Assembly: GCA_030141605.1 (NCBI GenBank)
Contig: JAQGDQ010000075.1
Location: forward strand, 124,001 to 188,000
Reading direction: 5' to 3'
Source of the DNA: Tubiluchus corallicola
Lineage: Eukaryota; Priapulida; Priapulimorpha; Priapulimorphida; Tubiluchidae
DNA: 64,000 nt
This document shows, piece by piece, positions 1-13,400 of this stretch. Every line of letters begins with the position of its first letter. Position 1 is the stretch's first letter. The notes below the pieces were generated by a model. That model had not been told where the DNA came from, searched no databases, and worked only from the letters and a program-made list of their open reading frames with translations. Both the position numbers and the translations under genes were made by a program.

Positions 1-240
1 TTTTCGTACTTAACGCAATGTTACTTAAGCTTGTTTCAAACGACTTCCTTTCAAAATGGCTGCGTCTAACGGTCGTCGCGGAAGTTTAATTTTTCAAGTT
101 TTATACAACGTTGCTTTTAATGTATAAGCTTTGCGCGCCGTAAGGCAGTTGTAAGTCATACAAAATTTCAAGTTGAAAAGCTTTTTTTAGCTTTATGCAA
201 GTAAATGATTTTTTACTACCAAAATTGAAAGGCAGAAAAT
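1..240 (+). repeat. Dispersed repeat family, copy A (cut by window start)
   Basis: This stretch aligns in the same orientation with 40975-41215 and 60165-60425. Shared landmarks in order are CTTGTTTCAAA, GCTGC followed by a CTAA block, TTTTCAAG with TATACA, a TAAGGCAG block, TACAAAATTT and TTTTTTACTTTATGTAAG-like sequence. Copy A is the most GC-rich, with several CpGs (TCGTCGCGG, GCGCGCCG), so it may be the least decayed. No protein is encoded. It could be a SINE or a miniature DNA element; no clear ends or target duplications are seen. Confidence 0.6.
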
Positions 241-940
241 GTGAGTTGGGATAGGCTGTAGCCTGGATTTGTAATGCACCTTTCTGTCCCTTTCTTCGCC
301 TTAACAATAGTTTGACGACATTCAAGTTTAGTTACTGCTCCCATGTGATACCCTGCTACAGCACGTGGGTCACTGCTGGTATTATAAGCTTTCAATCAAA
401 TATTTTTTGGAAAATTCATCTATACACCTATTTATACAAATGTGTACGGCTTCAATTTGTCCTTATTATGAGTCCCCATATGCCACATATAATTGTGACC
501 TTTATGAAAATAGCTGCGCCTCTTCAACCGTTTTGATAGCCGACTTTCAGTGGCGTAGGGGTCAAGCATTTACAGAATAATGCTCATGTCTTCTTTTCAT
601 TTTGGTGCATCCATTTATAACCATGCAACGCCGATCCTAAAAGCTGATCTCTCAAAACAAAAGGATCACTATCACACTTTTGAGGTTTCTTGAGTTCACT
701 ATAATTCCATGATTTCTACTTAAAGTATCGACAATATCCTTGTTGGAAAATTCCAGATTAAAATGTCTTATAGGATCAGCGTAAGTGCGCATGCGCCTGC
801 TGATTCTTTTATACCGTTTTGATATATGTATAAATGTCAAATAATAAAAAAATGAATAAAACACGATTAGTTCTATTCATTCTGCCGTTTCAGTAATTAC
901 GTTATGTAACTCCATACATGTAATTACTAATCTGTGCACA

Positions 941-1080
941 CGGATTAATAATTTGTGGCCATGAATTTGTACCTAGTGCACAAGGTTTAGTAATTCGAGG
1001 GCATAAATTAATAACCCGTGTGGAAGGATTAATAATTCGTGGCCACAAATTAGTGTTTCATGCGCTCGGATTAATAATTG
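941..1080. repeat. Tandem cluster of a 40-45 bp module
   Basis: The phrase GGATTAATAATTYGTGGCCA recurs at about 942, 987 (diverged), 1028 and, truncated, 1068, giving spacings of 45, 41 and 40 bases. Intervening sequence contains GTGCAC. The same module, including the GTGCAC and GGCCAC motifs, appears inside the foldback at 31600-31722, so this is probably a tandem or nested remnant of that element. Confidence 0.55.
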
Positions 1081-1402
1081 TAAGTTAGCTTCATGTGCTG
1101 TTAGAAGTTATAACGCCTATTACTTTGTGATTAAGTTTCTCTTAGATATAATGTAACATGGTGGTCTAAGCCATGGAAATTTAGCGATTGACATCATTGA
1201 AAATATCAGACCAGGAGAATGGAGTTGCAGAGACAAGGTGTTGGCGAATCAGAAATGTGGGGGCTTGGCTCTGACACTTCGAGTTGAGTACATACTCTGA
1301 GTTGAGCAGCAGAGTCGCTTGACACTGCATGAAACTAGGTCAAGATAAAGCCAGTCACTTCTAATTTATAATGATATTCGATCGAAATGCGTATTAAGAT
1401 GT

Positions 1403-1423
1403 ATAATAATAATAATAATAATA
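1403..1423. repeat. AAT microsatellite
   Basis: About seven uninterrupted AAT/TAA units directly upstream of the SMG8 first exon. Confidence 0.9.
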
Positions 1424-1499
1424 ACTACGTCGTACCCACGGATTATTATGTGGCGGTGCGTTAACTACTTGAGAATTTTCTGAAAATTGTCAAACAACT

Positions 1500-4400
1500 A
1501 TGGCGGCGTCCAGTGAATTTGAAAATGATTTCATTTTTTCACTTTGTCGAAGTAATCCAGTGTTACCGTATGCAGTACTATTACTTTCTGGTGTTCGACC
1601 ATAGTAAATGCAAAACAATAGTTTAGACATTAGGCAGTTTTTCGTACCTGTTCATATACGGCAGTATTAACCGGCTTTTTATATTCCTATAATGTTGTGT
1701 TACGGTCATCGGCCTAGTATTATATTAAGCTCACACAGAACAGGCTTAGTTTGTGTTATCACATCATGCCAGCTTGGTGACTTATACTCGGCTTTGTTAG
1801 AACCAGTTAAAATGAATGAGTATAAAATTACACTAAAAGTCATAAAGCAAAGTCAGCAGTCTCAGACTTGAACCGCAGTAAACAGCAAATCTGGAGTTTT
1901 TTCAAAAAAGTAAAAAAAAAATTGAGATTTACATCGCAAATATAAAACGGTTATTAACGTTGTAGTGTGAATACAAAAATCTCTGATAACGCTTAAATGC
2001 TTTGTTGCTGACCCTGATAACTTTCAGTTTTTTGCCAGCCATTCATCATCTAATATTATAAAATCAGCACTAACTCTTGAATTTAATTATGTTATTGTTT
2101 TTTTTGCAAAATTGATTAATTAATTATTTACTCATTTGAAAGTTACTTAGTTACTTTCTTTAAAACTAGGTTATGATTACACTGAAACTTTTTCTTGAAA
2201 AAAGTTAAACTGCCCAGACTGGTTTAATGTTAATATTGTTTTGTAGTAAATGAGCTAATTCATTGTGTTAGCTGTATTTGGATGTTGATAAATGGTTGTT
2301 TTCCATGCAAAATGTGTTTATTAAAGAGGCTGTTTGGATGTGGGGGCATTTTTTTAGCTTTGTTCAATAACATCAAACTTATACTCATCATTTTATTTAC
2401 TGTGAGAAAGCTAAGGTGTACTGTGAGACTATAAGTAATGACTTGAAATTGTGAGATTCCCAGTAAAACAGTGAGAGGTGCGCAATATGCATTAGTTGAG
2501 TTTGATTTTAGTAAGCCAGTTGATATTGTAATTTATTGTCAAAAAGTTGCTCTGGCACTATGTGAAAATTATAACATTGCTTTGTAAAATTGAGTGTTAT
2601 AGTAGTGTTAGTATACTTTATGCGCAACTGAGACACTATGTAGAAATTTTAATATTAGTAGTAAAATTGAGTATTATAGTAGTGTTAGTGCATTTATGCA
2701 CACACTATTAGGTCAGTGCACTATTACTAACCTAAAATTAATAGAAACTATCACAATTCGGTATTAATCTGCGTAGAGAGTCTGTAGAGACGTGTATTCT
2801 GTGAAATCACATTTAATTGATTTATCTTTAAATTAAGAAAGGTCATAACAAGAGCCTAACCCTGTAAAGAAAATTAAGAATCAACAGTGGCAAATTGGCC
2901 TTTTTCTCTGGTGACCCTGCAGCATGAACTGCATTGCAGCACCGCACTATTAATTTGGCTAGTAATGGTGCACTGGTTATCAATATAACAACTAATTATT
3001 ATGGTTCGTTTGAAAATAAATGAATACTTAAAATTTTTAAATAAAAAATTAAAATAATAAGATTAAATTATAGTCTACTCGGTACTCACACACCAACCAG
3101 CAAAGGTAACCACTAGCAGAAATATCGCTGTTATAATAGCAAATGGAGAATCTTCATTGTAGGTTTTATGTAGAAGGTTTGGAAGTTGGTGACATGCTAT
3201 AGCCGAATTTTGTGGGTTTTGTTCTGGTTTGTTGATGGTGCACTCACGCCTGTAATTATTTTATTATATTTGTAGATCTTTTACCAGCGATGATGAAAAA
3301 GTTTGCATTGTTACCATTGTGGGAAAAAGCAAGCTGTCAACTACTCACTCAAAATCCTTACATCTTAACAATATGCTGGAAACACCTGTATTTCATGTAA
3401 GTTGAAAATAGTAAGTTAGCAATAAGTCCATGTTAACCAGATCAGTACTAATCGGTGGTTGAATTTAATAAACAGTGCAATTGTTCTGTATTTAAATATG
3501 TTCATCAGATATCAACTGGCAAACTTGCTGATTTAACTTTTCGTGCGCTCACAAATAGCGCATCCTGTTTAATAAGTTAAATTTTGTGCCATCATAGTAG
3601 TTTTGTCATAAACTTTAAATTTTGTGTATCTAAAATTTGAAAAACATCACAGGTGGTTTGACTAATTAATGCAGTGATATGCAGACTTATGCTTGATGTG
3701 TGTCATAAGATATGAAAAGCATTATCATATTGAGATATTCATAATAAAGATAAACGATTCATTTCTCATCGTCTTTCTACAGTTTATGCATTTTGCATAG
3801 GTTTCTTACTAGTTTTCTTGGCCAGTTTCTTGAAAGTGCTAAATAAAATATTTTCTCATATTGTACAGAGCTTTTAAAGTCCTGTGGTTGTCTTTTTTTT
3901 CGACGCACCATAGTTTACACTGATGTACAGCTTGTTTATTATTTCTTGCTTTAATGGCTGGAATAGTGCCTTATGGTTGAAATACCAAAGAGCTAAAAAG
4001 TGAAAACAAAAATACTGTACAAACCTTCATATTCCTGTATTTCAATGTGCATTCCTGTATTTTTGCAGAGCATTCTCTTCAGAGGTATTGGTGAAAATGT
4101 GCAGTCTTCCATGACCGATAATGATGTGAGTTTATAACTGTATAGTATAAGCATAAACTATTTAGAAAACCTAGAATTTTTCGTTCTGCATTCAGAATAG
4201 CTAATCATTTCACTGTAGAGAACCAGGCTGTTAGATAGGCTGCTAAAGTCTATGTTTTCTTATGAGCAGTGTTAGTCATTCATAACTAGGCCAGTGTTAT
4301 TCATTCCTATTATATTTTTATTGCATCCAGAAACTGAACAGAAAATGGAATGACATGATACGGATTTGAACCGAGGAACTTTTGGATACAAAGCTATTAC

Positions 4401-7400
4401 CACTCAGCCCTTTCTGGTTTAGCCCAAGTTGTAGGCTAATATGTAATTAGTCTGGTAAACTTACTATGATGACTGTATGTTTACATCACTGTTAATATGT
4501 GATCTGAATGTTTTGACTTGAAAGAAAACATTACAATGTTTATATCACATTATTCCTCATAGAACTTTGTAGGGTGCAGGAATGAGTATAAATTTAATGC
4601 AGCAGTTGTATGTTTGGCAGTTAACAAATGTTATTGGCCGTTACACAAATGACTGAAAGTTTAATGAAAACCAAACATGTGGTTGAACTTCAAGAGATTG
4701 AAATACGTGTATGTCACCATAACTTGTGCCTCGGCACTCATTTAAAATCACAGTATGATACAGTGCTGACATTGTTTTAAGTTGCAAACATGCGATCAAC
4801 AAATTTTTGATTGCTGTCTAAAATTTTTAACTCCATGGTACGGTGTACGCAGTTTACACAACCCTTGCAAATAATTGTTCATTTTTTTATTTTTATGAGA
4901 GAAAGTTATTCGTTACTTTTACTGCTTGCTTTTGTGATGTTGTGCATTGCTTATGTTCAGGTAAACATTGAAGGATACTACGATGCCGAGGAGGGCGTGG
5001 TTTATCTTCACCTAACAGGCTTCTACGACACAAATAAACTTGCACAAGTGTGTGCGGAAATGCGAGATAAAATTGATCCTAGCGTAAGTAATACCAGGAT
5101 TCTCTTACTGCTGCTACATACGTTTGTCTTGTTCACCCAGCTTGATATAGTAACTCAGCATTTTTAAATCTCAAACATTTTAAATTACAAACTAAATGTT
5201 TTTAAAATCAGAAAACAGAAGATTTTTATAGGCAAATACAATCGTTACTCTATCAATAAAGTCACAAGTCTACTCCAACCCATTTTTGTGCTGCTATTTA
5301 AATTAGTGCATGGTTTAAAGATTTATTGGATTTTTTGGAGATTTTAGCAATTACAAATCGTGATGCTGATTTTTCAATAATTTTGCGACTAGTAGAATTA
5401 CGCAGATTCAGTTTGTATTGGTAAAATTTCTACAACTAAAATTATAGTAATTTAAAAACATAATTTTTTAAAATGAAAAATGATCGATAAAGTAAAAAAA
5501 ATTGTCACCATTCTGAAAATTGTCTAAAGTTCAGTACACAATTGTAAAGTTTCTTGTCGGCTATAATTATTTCGTTTCCTTGCTTTTATTCTTTTTTAAA
5601 TTGCAGTTGCATCTGCACTGTTATTGTTCTGTTTTCCGTGACATTTTTATGTGTTGATTTAGTCAAGAAACAGTCATTAAAAATAAAATAGCCAAATGTT
5701 TTTATGTTGTAGGAACCATATACCTGGTGGCAGAATTTGGAGAAGAAATACACCAGAGCATTGGTTTTCCTTTTTTCTGTGTCACACATTATAGTTTACT
5801 CAAATCCTTCCCATACGTTCGACATGAGCACAGTGAGATTTTTCAGAACTTTGGATAGCCTGAGGTAATTTCTTTGTAATAATTTAGAGGAAAAATGTGT
5901 TCAGTTGTTTTTATTGTGTTGCTGGAAGGTTGAAAATAGCATTTTTGCCTTTCTTGACAGTGTTCAGTTATACGTGATTAAACAAAAGTAAACAAAGCAA
6001 AAGTAACCATAGCTGAATAACTGTGCAGTGGTATTTGTTGAGTGCAATAGATAGGCTATATGAAAACGAACACAAGTTGATTTCTGCATGGCTAAATGAA
6101 GGACTGTAAATCACCTTCATAATTAACTGCAAAAATATTTTCTAGTCTCAAGATTGATGATAGCTCTAATTTTTATTCATGTTTGTTAATTGTTGATACT
6201 GTTAAGTAGTTATCCACAGGGACAGAATAAAGTGGGTCCTTTTAGGAAAATGTAACCAATGAATAAAATAGTTTTTAATTAGTTACTAACTAAGCAATTA
6301 TTATTAAAAGAATTATGTAAAACTACTAACAACAAAATAGTTGATATTAATTTCTTTCAACTAAGCAGAGTGTTAAGGGTTAATGCCACAGATAAAAATA
6401 ACAGTGTACATTACAATCAGTAATTAATATAATTTTTGTGATGCACAGATAATAAGCACAGTATATGAGCAGCAACACATAAAAACCAAAAGTACGAAAT
6501 TCACATAGTAAAAAAACAAAGAAAAAATACTACGTGTTTCAACCTATCAATCTGCACTGCACTAATCATATTTGTAGGCAGTCTGATTTATATAATAGCT
6601 GAAGGTTCGGTTCCATTATATTTTGTGAATGCCACTATAGTTTTACAGATTATTCCTGACAAGTCTACGGTATCATGTGTATCTTTCTGTAAATTACACG
6701 ATTGTTCCAGAACTGTTTACATGTTACCCACAACAATGTATGCTGGGCGGATGATGTAGACTCTGCAAAAAAGTGGGCTTCTCACAATACACTTCATTTT
6801 TTATTACAATTCTTGATATTACTTTTTTATAATATAATTAAATTATCTTTCAAACAGTTTGTAATAATAAGGCATAATTTACTAAATTTTATGTGAAAGT
6901 CTTGAGGAAATATTTCTTGTAGGCTTAAACTTCAACCGCATGTGTCTGACTTGCTACAGTCCATCCCAGAACTGCCTAAAGATTGGGTGAATGCCGGCCG
7001 CCTTTGCCCGCCACGAGTTCTCTTCCTCTTTGAGAGCAACTCCTCTATGCTGGGAAGTTCTCCGACAAAGGAACGTTCTAGATTTTCTGTAAGCTGAAAT
7101 GGATCCTAATAGTTTATATGAAATAGTAACTAATCAAATTGTTAATTTACTGAAGAAAGATGCTGCTGTAAAATGTAAATCATTTCTATCAGAATATGAT
7201 GTCTTTGTGATTGAAAATTGACAGTGTACCACTGAGGCACCAGCTGTATGATTGGGTTTAAACATGCATTCTTATAGTATCACAGTTAGCAGTAAATTGA
7301 TTAGTGTATTACAAGGCTAAGAATTTTGGGTCTGCTCGTCCACGTGGTCCTATATTTCAGCGGTTGAACTGTGTGAGTTCTGACTGAGTGTTGTCAGTAG

Positions 7401-10400
7401 AAGATTTTTCGTCTTGCTAATCCATGTGCATTTATAGCTTCGTGATTTAACTGTGTGAGTTCTAATCAAAAGTTTTAGCTACAATTCCAAATTGATTCAC
7501 AAGTCTTCAGTTTTTTCAGCATATTTACTGTTAGGTTGACAGTTGTTTCATCAAAAATTTTTTATTTAAGTCTAAATTGTCACAGTTAAGATCAATTTAT
7601 ATAGTGTAATAGTTGTGTGATTGAATTATTAACTACTTTTTTTAGTTTCTGGTTAAATAAGCATAACAAACAGGAAGTTGTTATAAAGTTATTTGTTTCA
7701 TTTATTATTAATTGTGGTTGATGAATTGTACAGTAGCTGATTGTATGTGTGTGTAATTAAAGTTGCATTAAAAATATCTCTGTGTGTGTGTGTGTGAGAC
7801 TGACAATATGTATTTTATCATTTCAGAAAAAACCCTCACATAAAAAGTTACAACATTTATTGGAAGATCAAATTTATCGCATTCTCAGAAAAAGTAGGAT
7901 AATTACGAATATTAGGTATGCATAAGAAAATTGCTTTTAAGTTGACTGATACTAATGAATCATTGCCTCAGACACCTAATTCAGTTAGTTTTTCAAATTT
8001 GTTTTATAGAGAATAAGCAATGTAACAAATTTTGTAATATTTTATTAAGAGAACCAGCTTTTCTACTGCACACAAGCAGTTTATCAAACTGATGCTGATG
8101 GTGAAGCAATACCCTACCTAGTTTTTCAAAGTTTGACGCTCCACATGGATCACCACGCTCCGAGATGTGAAATCGCGCATTAGGCCAGTAATTACTCTTG
8201 AAATTTGAATTTCTGAACTTATAAATTCCCGAGTTTTTGTGCTTCATTATCGATGTGACAGTAGTGCTAAATTGCAATCGCCTCTTTTTTAAATGTGCTT
8301 TCTTTATACTAATATTTAAATGTAAAAAACACTAGGCAATTACTATAAGTAACAACATGTATATGACAATGAGCACTGTTTGTTATATATTAATAGTTTC
8401 TTTGATTTTGGCATTTAGATGTTTCATCATTCAGATTTTTGACTAACTAGTTTCTGAATAAGTTCTTTTGTGTTTTCGCATTTTTATGGTCCACTTTGTA
8501 CAGTATGATTTCTATTGTGATATCTTTTTCAATTTATTTTTAAGTTATTTCAGCACTCATGTATCTTATGTAAGCACTAAGATTTTTTAATTGTTGATTT
8601 GACACCTAATGAGACAATATGATTGTTTTTTTTGTAGTGCAAATTCCCTGTTTGCTGTTCCAGCCAATCAGGAGTATGTGTTTGTTGATGTGAAGTTAGC
8701 TCAAACGGCTTCAGCTCAAGAGAGCAATTTGTTAAACTATATTATTAAGCGATGTGATCTAACCAGTGGAGAAGGTGAGGTTTTTCGAAAACATGCTGTT
8801 GTAATTTTTTTGATAATTTCTTTGTGTACGTAATTAGAAATCTTTTGTTGTTGTCTGTAGGTAATAAGTGCATCAATGTGATGTTGTTTACTCTGCGAAT
8901 GATGATTGTGATAGCAAATTTTAGTGACAAATTTTTGAAACTTTTGCTGTTTTCAGCCGTGCCTTGTCTTACATGCAGTGCGCATATTGTGACTAGTTTT
9001 TACATAGCTTTACATATTTTTCACATTATTACATATTTTCTGTATCTGTAATGTTTATGTAATATCATGATAATTTAAGTTCGTAAAAACTCAAAATATT
9101 TTCATATAAATACTAATTTTATTATTGTAAAACATATTCCTTACTTGTTTACTTTAGCATCGCCTACATTTGATGGTGATGTTGTAAATACGGAATTTAG
9201 GTCATTTCTGAAAGCTCATATTGACTTAGCCAAGTCACGAGGATTCGATGACAATGCTACCAGACACCCAGTTCCTATTCTGTTCGAGGTTGGCAGCTGA
9301 TATTATTTAATTTACTAATTAATTAAAGCAATGGCATTCATACAGATGGTTATTCATATTTGGCGGTGAATAGTAATGCATGCAATTTATCATAAGACAT
9401 AACAAAATAGCTTGTAATGTATTAAGTGATGTTTACCAGACATTCAAAATACGTTACGAATTATTCACCTGCGGAATAGCTGTGTATAAAAAATCAATAA
9501 GAAATAGCTGCAGAAAAAGTAACACATAATGCAGGTCTGATAAATGGGTGCATTGAAAATTATATAAACCAATTTTATCTATTCCACATCTGCATCCACA
9601 TAATGCATATGCATTTCGGATGTCTGGTAAGTGCCACTTAAATATGGTTTTAAAAGACTTGCTTGCTTGTGTGTATCGCTGTTCTCTCGCTTATTACCAA
9701 TACTTATTTTTAATGTTTAATACCAGTTGTTTTTTATTTTTGTCATTGATACTTGCATTTAGTAGTCATAATCATCTAGTCACAATCTTAAGCTCTTTAT
9801 TTGAGTGTCTGCAGCAAATTTTGTTTCAAATAACTTTTTTTATTTACAATATTAAGCTTCCTACATGTGATCAGTGGTGTCAGGCAGTGGAAAAGCTCTA
9901 TCCTTTCTTCATGCAAGATGTCGAAGATGCAAGATCAAAGTCTTTGTTCAGCTCTCTTAGTGTTATGGAGGTAGAGCAGCGATTTTCAGAAAGGTGAGTT
10001 AAAATAGACTTAGTAATGAAGGCAGTAAAAGCTTAACCATTCGTAAGTCACACGTGAACTCTGACTAGTAGGCATTAGAACTTGTCAGACTGGAGGAGCT
10101 TCTCAGAAATAATGCAAAAATGTGCTGATGACGTCCATTTTCTTGTCTTGGAGGTTATTCATGATAATGATATAGGTTGCACGACTGCTGTCAACAATGA
10201 GTATAGGCCCTATCATTGAGTGCTGGAGTCCCAGCTTGCAGAGTACCAAACTGAATTAAAAAACTGATGGTACTTCAAGAGTATTTTATGACTGTTAAAA
10301 TCACTCATGCATTACTTTTGCTCGCATGTGTTTTGTAGCCTAGCTGTTTCACAAGCAGAAGATTTATAAAGGTTTCACGCCTAGCCCATCAGAAACTTTT

Positions 10401-13400
10401 CAGACGTCATAACCTAGCTACAAACATGAACCTTACTATGTCTAGCAACTTGTTTATTGTGCCTCGTGTTATGGATTATTTTAATTTGTGTCTTCAGTGT
10501 TTTTCAATATACATTAATGGCATATTTTCCTAAAAGATAATTCTGATCATTTAATTACCTTATAAAGCAGTTTCTTTCGCTAGTGTTTCTTTTTATTTGT
10601 CTATGTTTTAGCCGATGTGCCAAAATTTTACCAATTGCAACCGGCACATACCATGAAGGTCTACCATCACATTATGTTCGAAGTGTTCATGAGGCAAAGG
10701 TGATTATTGTGTTGCATTTAGTTAGTTTTATACAAAAGAGCTCTATATTAATGAATCATTCAAACATAGGACTTGCAGCAGTTAATTTTTTGCAATATGT
10801 GTTTTTACGATCGTTACTCATTACCATTCGTGGACACACGAAAATTGAGGGATCATTTTGTTTGACAACCACTTTGAATACTTTTTGAGGAATTTGCGAC
10901 TTCATATTTTGAGGTAATTAGCTGACGTATTGTTTACATTAAATTTGATGAGAATTTAAAATTTCATAAAATATGGGACAGACCATTTGGACATGGAAAA
11001 ATTGAGCTTGGCCATTTGGGAGCTAGAAACTTGTGTGCTGGCTCAGTTGGATACATATCTACACACTGCACTATTACGTAACTCGATTAGACGATCATGC
11101 AAGAATACGTTATTTCTGTGTTGTGTTACTGATCACGTTGCCAAGTAGGCTAAAATTCTACAAATCCTTGTTCATTCCCTGGTTATAATATAACTTTGAA
11201 ATTTATATAAAGTTTTGTAGGAAAAAAAACATTATTTTTCTGAATGCTATAGTGTAATTAAAACTGCTTGGGAAACAGTTGTTGTTCACTTATCATAAAC
11301 ATCTGCTAATAAATGCATATCATGAATTTTGCAAGACTTGGGCACAGAAGTTTACATTGTAAATTTTCGAGTTGGCAGCTAGCATTAACAACTGATGTGG
11401 CATTCCGTGTCTGTTTGTTCTAGAGCATACAAACCCCTCAAAAATAGTAGTATGATATATAACGCTAACTGAACTGTTGCTCTAATTGTTTTTAAGCTAA
11501 ATTTTAATATAAACAGATTTTTTGTGATGCTGCTATTTGTTGTTTCTGTGATGCGCTAGATGTTTTCGAAATAAAATTTTACTTTAATGGAGGTGGAATG
11601 AATAGAACTCTAATTGAACACGTCGTGTCTCATTCTCTGTTCACGATTGAAGAGCGTCCATAACCTGAATCCATTCTGGTTCCTCCTGATGACTCAGCGT
11701 GTGGCTGTGCTATGTATTGTGCAAATGATACTGTGTGGGTTACTTTATCATGTTTGTGTTTCCCTTGGACATGCTTCGTTCATTTTATAAACTACACATA
11801 TTAAAAGCAGATATTGCAAAACCAGTTGAATAGTTTAGACAGACTTGGAATGTCGCATTGGTGCAGTTGTTTAATTGAATGAAGTGATCTTAGAAAATAG
11901 TGTGAGAATTAGCGTCTTGCAAAAATATTGTCACTATATCGACAAATCAGTAAAAATTTCATAAACAAAAATAAAAGTATTAGATATAACAGCAAATTTT
12001 ATTAGAACTCATTTTATAGTGCAGCCTTAATTTGTATTTTTAGTTAGCACAAGCTTTACAAGTTTTTCTGCACAATGCTCGCGGTCCAGCAGCACACAAG
12101 TATGCTCTGCAGTTACGTGAAGAGTGTGAGAAGTATTGGACCAATGGACGGCAGCTTTGTGAACATATTAGTCTTACCGGTCAACATTGTGTAAACGAGG
12201 TGAGAAAATTATGAAATCTGTTGTTAGTGTGTTTAGTAGTTTTTCACTTTGGTTTTTCGTCAGTTGCATGAACTTCATAAAGAAGGTTAAGTAATGTCTA
12301 TACCACTCTCTCCTGTTTAGCTGAGTGTGTTCTTGATAATGACTTAGTTTGCAGTCCAGTGACAACCTTCTGCACAGGTTGTCCCAGGAGTTGAGTGACG
12401 GATCTTTATTTGCAGGATGTCAAATTGTATAAAAAAAGAAAATGAGAAGGAAGCACTAATGATGGAACAAACCGACAATTAACTAAATATTTATTCAAAC
12501 TTGAAAGACAGGAAATGTGAAAATGATGGGATAAGAGATTCCCGTCTTTCAAGTTTGGATCATCCTGTCTTTCAAGTTTGGATAAAAATATAATCAAATA
12601 TATGTTTGTTCCATCATTAATAATAATCTTGACATAATAATGATAAAGATAAGCACCGAAGAGTGAGTTTACTGATCTGAAATGAAAGCACAGTTTAATT
12701 CATTTTACTAATCAGAACTAAGTTTTTATTCATTTTGTTAATCAGAGCAACCCGGAACAAATGAATTTCGAAAGTTACTGCCAGTATGTGTCATCTATGT
12801 GAAATTGAATATGCTAGCATAGCAATATGTGCATCACAATCAGTATTTTTGAATGCCTGGAATCATTTGAGCTTTATGAGAACAAATATCTTTGTATTGT
12901 ACTAAAAGTTGGTAGTTGAGCATCTTTAACTTTTGTCTTTTAATTTGTTTTATTGAGTGCAGACCTATAACTACTTTTTTACATTTGTGTGATCGATTTA
13001 CTTCTGTTGTGCAAAGTTGTTGACATCTATTTGTGTCCATTATGAGTATGTGCAGATTAATTTATTTTACAGTTTATAATTTTTCCTTTAAAAATGTAAT
13101 TTAGGTACTATAGAACTAAGTAAAAATATCTTATATCTAAAGCGAAAAGAAAACTGATAATTTGGCTTTAGTGTTTGAATTTTTCTTTGCTATTAATTTT
13201 TAGTTTTTTTTATACTAATCTAAGTGTTAAATTCTTACTAAGTTAGTTGACTGTAATTTATGTACAAACAAATTTTTTTGCATTTGACAATATTATAAAT
13301 TTCTTGATAATGTGCATACATAGTTGCCTAAAATATTCCTTTTTACATTTGTTTAATAATTGAGATTGAAAATATTTGTATTCAGTTTCCTTTTTTGTTT

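Larger units (their letters stand above)
241..1499. other. SMG8 upstream region
   Basis: No coding sequence is supported here. The region holds the repeat cluster at 941-1080 and a short AAT microsatellite at 1403-1423. No TATA box at a convincing distance from the proposed SMG8 start at 1500 is visible, so the transcription start cannot be placed. Confidence 0.4.

Noticed and set aside
9620-9997. 125-residue open frame on the plus strand
   Set aside because: Only its last third (9857-9993) is SMG8 exon 10; the upstream part is intron that happens to stay open and is hydrophobic from T-rich codons.
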